A stretch of 64,000 nucleotides of DNA, taken from assembly GCA_030692515.1 (NCBI GenBank), contig JAUXZS010000024.1:248001-312000 (forward strand). The letters are read 5' to 3'. Of the stretch, positions 60,044-64,000 are shown piece after piece (within the stretch, counting starts at the first letter, position 1; every line of letters begins with the position of its first letter). The notes under the pieces are model-generated. The model saw nothing but the letters and a program-made list of their open reading frames with translations. It was not told the origin of the DNA and ran no database searches. Source of the stretch: Bacteroidota bacterium. Lineage in GTDB: Bacteria > Bacteroidota > Bacteroidia > B-17B0 > Aurantibacillaceae. The position numbers and the translations under genes are program-made.

Positions 60044-61520
60044 TAATTTATATACCTTTTACTTATGCCTTGTGCCGATAATTTTTTTCGCTCAAACAAA
60101 ACAATTTAATTTAACCAAAAGTAATTGCCAATTATTTAATGGTTCCATTTATACATTTGGTATTTCGTCACAAAATAAAAATACGGCATGTACTATTTAT
60201 AAACTCAATCAACAATTAAATATTACAGATAGTTTTAGCGTTGATTTAAATAAAGTGGCTCCCGATAATTTTTTGCTGCTATATTCTGACACACTGCATG
60301 GTTTTTTAAATGTTTATTTACAGCGTAAAGATAAAAAATTGATTACCGTATTAAGATTTAATAAATTATTTGAACATGTTGTTACGATTGATAACGTTGA
60401 TGTAGCCAGGCTCAACAGCATCTCAAATTTTGAGAATGAATTATTTTATTATAAAAATGATGTTTACACTATCAAAAACCAAATCGATACTTCAGGGAAA
60501 CAATTTTACTTAAACAAATACACACTAAAATCCGAATTGAAAAATTTCGACTATGAGCCTATCTGGCAATTTCCTTTCGAAAGAAAAAACATTAACTCGG
60601 CTCATATTTTTTATACCGATTCAAATTTAGTATTGTTGTATGTAAATGTTTTAAGTGGCGCAAAAAGCGGACAATGGATTTTAAAAATAAATTCTAAAAC
60701 CGGAAAATTAATCAGAGGCACTAAACTAAATGATAAAGCAGAAACAAATACCTATCAATACGGAACATTTTTATTAGACACCGCAACAAAAACACTCTCA
60801 TTTATAGGGCAGCGCTTTACAGAATCGCAATTCAATCAACAAGCAAATAAATTAACGATTTCGAACTCTCCGTTTGCTTCTATTTATCTTATTGAAATTG
60901 ATTCTGCAGGAGAAGTACTTTCCAAACAAGACTTTAAATTACCAATTAATGAACCTAAAACAACATCAAAAAAAATAACTATTAATTACATTTTAAAATT
61001 TAATTCCCTTATTAAAAGCAGAGATGGTTCTTTTTCTTTTGAAAGCGATATTTATAAAAATTCAGATAACAGCCTTTGTTATTTTTATGCAAATACTGCC
61101 GTATACAATTTATTACAAGACGAAGAAACTTTAATGCTTGAAAGAGCTACATTAAGCTCAAACCTGCTGATAGAAAAATATTATTTTAATAATGATAAAT
61201 TAGACATGAATGGTAAGCTATGTATAGATAGCCTTTCACAATTTGAAACACTCTTTTATAAACGACTTACTCTACCTGTTAAAATACAATTTAAAATTCA
61301 TGACGATAATGCTAATTGGCTTCTCACTCGATCGGATATTAAAAAGAATAGTATTAATTATACGATTTTACGTCCGGAAAATAAAATTTACCAATTAGCA
61401 AAAATTGATGAAATATTAAAACAAAAAGACCCTTGTTTTATCCCAATAAACTCAAACTTATTTTTAATTGCCACACAGGAAGAAGGAAACAAATTTCAAT
61501 TAAAAATTACTGAATGGTAA
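60033..61520 (+). CDS. Secreted protein of unknown function
   Basis: 495 aa from a TTG that overlaps the MFS stop. Residues 1-21 (MKTNNLYTFYLCLVPIIFFAQ) are a signal peptide. The mature protein is beta-rich with repeated strands and polar turns, possibly a beta-propeller-like or lectin-like fold, but no motif is clear. Coupled to the MFS gene, so it may support the transporter at the surface. Confidence 0.65.
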   Translation: MKTNNLYTFYLCLVPIIFFAQTKQFNLTKSNCQLFNGSIYTFGISSQNKNTACTIYKLNQQLNITDSFSVDLNKVAPDNFLLLYSDTLHGFLNVYLQRKDKKLITVLRFNKLFEHVVTIDNVDVARLNSISNFENELFYYKNDVYTIKNQIDTSGKQFYLNKYTLKSELKNFDYEPIWQFPFERKNINSAHIFYTDSNLVLLYVNVLSGAKSGQWILKINSKTGKLIRGTKLNDKAETNTYQYGTFLLDTATKTLSFIGQRFTESQFNQQANKLTISNSPFASIYLIEIDSAGEVLSKQDFKLPINEPKTTSKKITINYILKFNSLIKSRDGSFSFESDIYKNSDNSLCYFYANTAVYNLLQDEETLMLERATLSSNLLIEKYYFNNDKLDMNGKLCIDSLSQFETLFYKRLTLPVKIQFKIHDDNANWLLTRSDIKKNSINYTILRPENKIYQLAKIDEILKQKDPCFIPINSNLFLIATQEEGNKFQLKITEW

Positions 61521-61579
61521 ATTTTAAAAAAAACATAACTTTTTACTTTTGATTTACAACAATTTCTTAATTTTAAACC

Positions 61580-62029
61580 ATGATACAACGTAAACAATCT
61601 CTATTCTTAATACAAGTTATTTTTTTAGGGCTCTCGCTCCTCTTTGTTCCTTGCCAAACCATATTTACAAAAGCTGTTGCTACAAATGTATATATAATGC
61701 CACTTACAAATTTTGAATCTACAATAGGGCATTTATTTGCAGTAGTTCTAAATTTTATTGGTTTAATATTAGCGGTTTTAGCACTGTTTTTATTTAAAAA
61801 AAGAACTCTACAAGTAAAATTATGTTACAGCTTAATTACTATTTGGTTAGTTTTAATTGCGATGATGTTATTTTGTCCTTTTGTTATTAAAACAGAAGAA
61901 ATTATTGAAATAAGAATAAATTATTTTGTTGTTGCTATTGGCTTATTCTCTGTGTTAGCTTCATACATAGCAGCTCATTTTATTAAAAAAGATATTGCAC
62001 TATTAAAAAGTGCCGATAGAATTCGTTAA
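61580..62029 (+). CDS. DUF4293 family membrane protein
   Basis: 149 aa with four membrane helices (about 7-27, 48-72, 79-100, 112-135). The start 'MIQRKQSLFL' and the overall layout match DUF4293, a protein restricted to Bacteroidota and uncharacterised. It sits between the secreted protein and the M23 peptidase. Confidence 0.85.
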   Translation: MIQRKQSLFLIQVIFLGLSLLFVPCQTIFTKAVATNVYIMPLTNFESTIGHLFAVVLNFIGLILAVLALFLFKKRTLQVKLCYSLITIWLVLIAMMLFCPFVIKTEEIIEIRINYFVVAIGLFSVLASYIAAHFIKKDIALLKSADRIR

Positions 62030-62101
62030 AACATCTGTTTCTCTTATTTTTTTTGACTCTAAAATTTGCTTTTTAGCTCTAAAGCCTTATTTTAGTAGTC
62101 T

Positions 62102-63205
62102 ATTTTTAAATCTCTCTATATAATCGTTCTATTTAGTGTGTGTAAACCTATGTTTTCGCACAACGACCCTGTTTCCACAAAAAATGATTCTATCAAACAT
62201 TACAAAGTAGTGAGTAAGATTGAATTGGCGCAACTAATTGATTCTGTTTTTGAACTAGAAACCGTTACATCAAAAGACTTAGATTTAATGAGTTATTATG
62301 CCTCTCTTCTCAATAGCACAAAAAGTGATTCTGTAAAGATTTTAAAGTTCAGGTCAAATAATGTTATGACAAGAGCAAAACTCTCACGATTAATAGATTC
62401 AGTTTTAGAATTAAAACATGTTACTACAAAAGAAGTTGATTTACTAAATTACTATACAAGTTTATTAAATAGCAATAATACCAATGTTGTAAAAATTTCC
62501 TCTTTTAATTTAAACGAATTAAATTTTTATTCTGAAGAAGAAGAAAAAATATTATTTCCATTAACGCCAACAGATAGTTTACCGAAATCATTTAATCTAA
62601 TACTTGAAAATGATTTATTAAGTTATTATGTAGCGCCATTTAAAGGAGTTGTCACTTCTAATTATGGCTGGCGCGATAAAAAAATGCATAATGGAATTGA
62701 TATCGATTTAAATAAAGGCGATAAAGTCGCTGCCGCATTTGATGGTAAAGTGCGTGTGGCAAAAAAACAAGGAGGATTTGGAAACGTGGTGATATTGATG
62801 CATCCAAACGGATTAGAAACAGTTTATGCGCATTTATCAAAATTAAAAGTAAAAACAGGGGATGTTGTTTTAAGTGGGCAAACTATTGGCTTAGGAGGAA
62901 ATACTGGTCATAGCCATGGTTCACATTTACATTTAGAAATTCGTTATAAAGGTCATGCGATAAACCCGGCAACAATTATTTCATTTACAAATCACAAATT
63001 ATACCATCATACTATTACATTAAAATCAAATAAACAAAAATTGGCAGCCTACCCTACAAACAGAAATTTGCACAGGGTTTCAAGAGGCGAAAGTTGGAGC
63101 TATATCGCCTCTCAATATGGAATATCAACTCAAAAATTAATGGTGCTTAATGGTGTTAGTAAGCGTTATTATTTAAAAGCGGGGCAAAACTTAAGAGTGA
63201 ATTAA
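62102..63205 (+). CDS. M23-family peptidase with LysM domain, non-ATG start
   Basis: The frame stays open from 62099, and IFKSLYIIVLFSVCKPMFS from ATT 62102 forms a clean signal peptide; GTG 62138 or ATG 62150 would remove it. After a 150-residue repeat-like helical part (two similar segments 'LIDSV.ELETVTSKDLDLMSYYASLLNS' and 'LIDSVLELKHVTTKEVDLLNYYTSLLNS'), the M23 domain shows 'NYGWRDKKMHNGIDID' (HxxxD) and 'HGSHLHLEIR' (HxH). The C-terminal 45 residues are a LysM domain. It cuts peptidoglycan crosslinks outside the cell. Confidence 0.85.
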   Translation: MFKSLYIIVLFSVCKPMFSHNDPVSTKNDSIKHYKVVSKIELAQLIDSVFELETVTSKDLDLMSYYASLLNSTKSDSVKILKFRSNNVMTRAKLSRLIDSVLELKHVTTKEVDLLNYYTSLLNSNNTNVVKISSFNLNELNFYSEEEEKILFPLTPTDSLPKSFNLILENDLLSYYVAPFKGVVTSNYGWRDKKMHNGIDIDLNKGDKVAAAFDGKVRVAKKQGGFGNVVILMHPNGLETVYAHLSKLKVKTGDVVLSGQTIGLGGNTGHSHGSHLHLEIRYKGHAINPATIISFTNHKLYHHTITLKSNKQKLAAYPTNRNLHRVSRGESWSYIASQYGISTQKLMVLNGVSKRYYLKAGQNLRVN

Positions 63206-63210
63206 ATAAA

Positions 63211-64000
63211 CTAAAAAGTTAGATTAAATTTTTTTAATTCTTCGTTTCTCACTACTTCAATGTTAGTTGTATCGCCTTTTTTAAAATTGGATAATGCTTT
63301 CATATAATCTTGTACATTTTTAACCTCTGTATCTCCTAATTTTATTACCACATCGCCTTTAATTAATCCTGCCTTAGATGCAGGTTTTCCATCAGTAACG
63401 CCATCAATTCGCATACCTTCACCATCATAGGTGTAGTCTGGCATTACTCCCATGGTAACCTTAAATCCTTTTCTACCTGTATCTGGATTTCTAGTTTTAC
63501 TAAAAATTAATTTTGGATAGTTGTATGTTTTTTCGATAATTTGAATGATATAATTTAAAACATCAACCTCACCTTTAAAATTAATTTTTTCAATATCATC
63601 GCTTGGTTTATGATAGTCGCTATGTTGACCGGTAAAAAAATGTAACACCGGAATATCTTTTAAATAAAAAGAAGTTTGATCGCTTGGACCTATTCCACTA
63701 CTATCTGTTTTTAAACTAAAACCTGTTTTAATTGAATCTAACAAAGGAACCCAACTTGGAGACGTTCCAACACCATAAATTAAAAGCTTTTTTGTTGAAT
63801 CATTCAATCTGCCTATCATATCCATATTAATCATGTAATTGATTTTTGATAAATCGATATCAGGATTCTCGCACCACTTTTTTGAACCTAATAAGCCTAA
63901 TTCTTCACCACTAAAGCAAATAAATAAAAAATTAAAGGGTTCAACGAATTTATTTTTACTAAAATAATTTGCCAATGCAATTACTCCTGCAGTTCCACTA
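63211..64000 (-). CDS. M28-type peptidase with PDZ domain (partial, 5' end outside window)
   Basis: The reverse strand is open from 64000. It begins GTAGVIALANYF, the usual M28 sequence after the catalytic Asp, then 'FICFSGEELGLLGSKKW' (metal-binding Glu pair), 'MINMDMIGR' (Asp), and 'SDYHKPSDDIEKINFKG' (His). A PDZ domain follows at the end (about 63220-63430, 'VTDGKPASKAGLIKGDVVIKLGDTEVKN'). It is a secreted aminopeptidase-type enzyme; the signal peptide lies outside. It converges with the M23 gene, with 5 bases between the stops. Confidence 0.9.
   Translation of the reverse strand, partial: SGTAGVIALANYFSKNKFVEPFNFLFICFSGEELGLLGSKKWCENPDIDLSKINYMINMDMIGRLNDSTKKLLIYGVGTSPSWVPLLDSIKTGFSLKTDSSGIGPSDQTSFYLKDIPVLHFFTGQHSDYHKPSDDIEKINFKGEVDVLNYIIQIIEKTYNYPKLIFSKTRNPDTGRKGFKVTMGVMPDYTYDGEGMRIDGVTDGKPASKAGLIKGDVVIKLGDTEVKNVQDYMKALSNFKKGDTTNIEVVRNEELKKFNLTF

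Noticed and set aside
1-64000. tRNA, rRNA and CRISPR arrays
   Set aside because: I looked for cloverleaf-type arms, conserved rRNA segments and regularly spaced repeats and found none.

Overview
The window looks like a chromosomal segment of an AT-rich member of the Bacteroidota, probably near the Flavobacteriales or Sphingobacteriales. The evidence is the gene families: a TPR plus SpoIIE phosphatase, an RteC-type regulator, a DUF4293 protein, receiver-only response regulators with many Lys/Asn codons, MBOAT and SGNH O-acylation genes, and a MIP-type ars operon. Most starts lack a Shine-Dalgarno sequence, and one promoter (before miaA) matches the Bacteroidota form TTTG...TAnnTTTG exactly. 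I found no rRNA, tRNA or CRISPR array. All family assignments come from reading motifs, not from searches.

Bases 1-9000 are mixed accessory DNA. They hold the end of an aspartyl protease/PDZ gene, a TPR-SpoIIE phosphatase, a small Cys-rich protein, an RteC-family regulator, a small HTH protein, an S41 peptidase, a lone receiver protein, a 16-G homopolymer and a soluble histidine kinase. Bases 9218-17538 form a dense run of 14 same-strand genes, mostly unrecognised. It contains a second copy of the small HTH protein, several membrane-anchored proteins, a LEA-2-like protein, a 568-aa transglutaminase-like protein, a 239-aa protein in a leading position, three short beta-rich proteins with ATGA overlaps, a coiled-coil protein, and an annexin-like repeat protein cut off inside its second repeat. 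This is the best candidate for an undescribed system: a structural module of a small non-tailed virus or another membrane-bound assembly. I see no packaging ATPase, replication protein or terminase, so the viral reading is only a hypothesis. It abuts a reverse-strand unit (17525-20107) with a PLD-like protein, a small partner and a large serine recombinase. That unit ends next to a histidine kinase that has lost its 5' half, so both flanks of the recombinase unit are broken genes.

Bases 20.6-30.5 kb hold small stress and signalling genes: a Crp-type regulator followed by tandem palindromes and an NmrA/DUF4440 pair, Hsp20 with a strong Shine-Dalgarno and a terminator, membrane proteins, a TonB-C-like secreted protein, another receiver protein, small lipoproteins and OsmC. 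Bases 30.5-64 kb look more like ordinary chromosome. They contain a three-gene RND efflux operon, a PAS histidine kinase with its receiver, two nitroreductases, TspO, a beta-lactamase-fold protein with lost catalytic residues, HrpB, a four-hairpin intergenic repeat, a TerB/DnaJ protein, an arsenic-type operon with two ArsR boxes but no efflux pump, an O-acylation cluster (two SGNH proteins, MBOAT, acyltransferase 3), miaA, a pair of paralogous secreted proteins, an MFS transporter, DUF4293, an M23/LysM peptidase and the C-terminal part of an M28/PDZ peptidase running off the window. Several genes here (miaA, the MBOAT gene, the M23 gene) have no ATG, GTG or TTG where homology or a signal peptide says the protein should begin.
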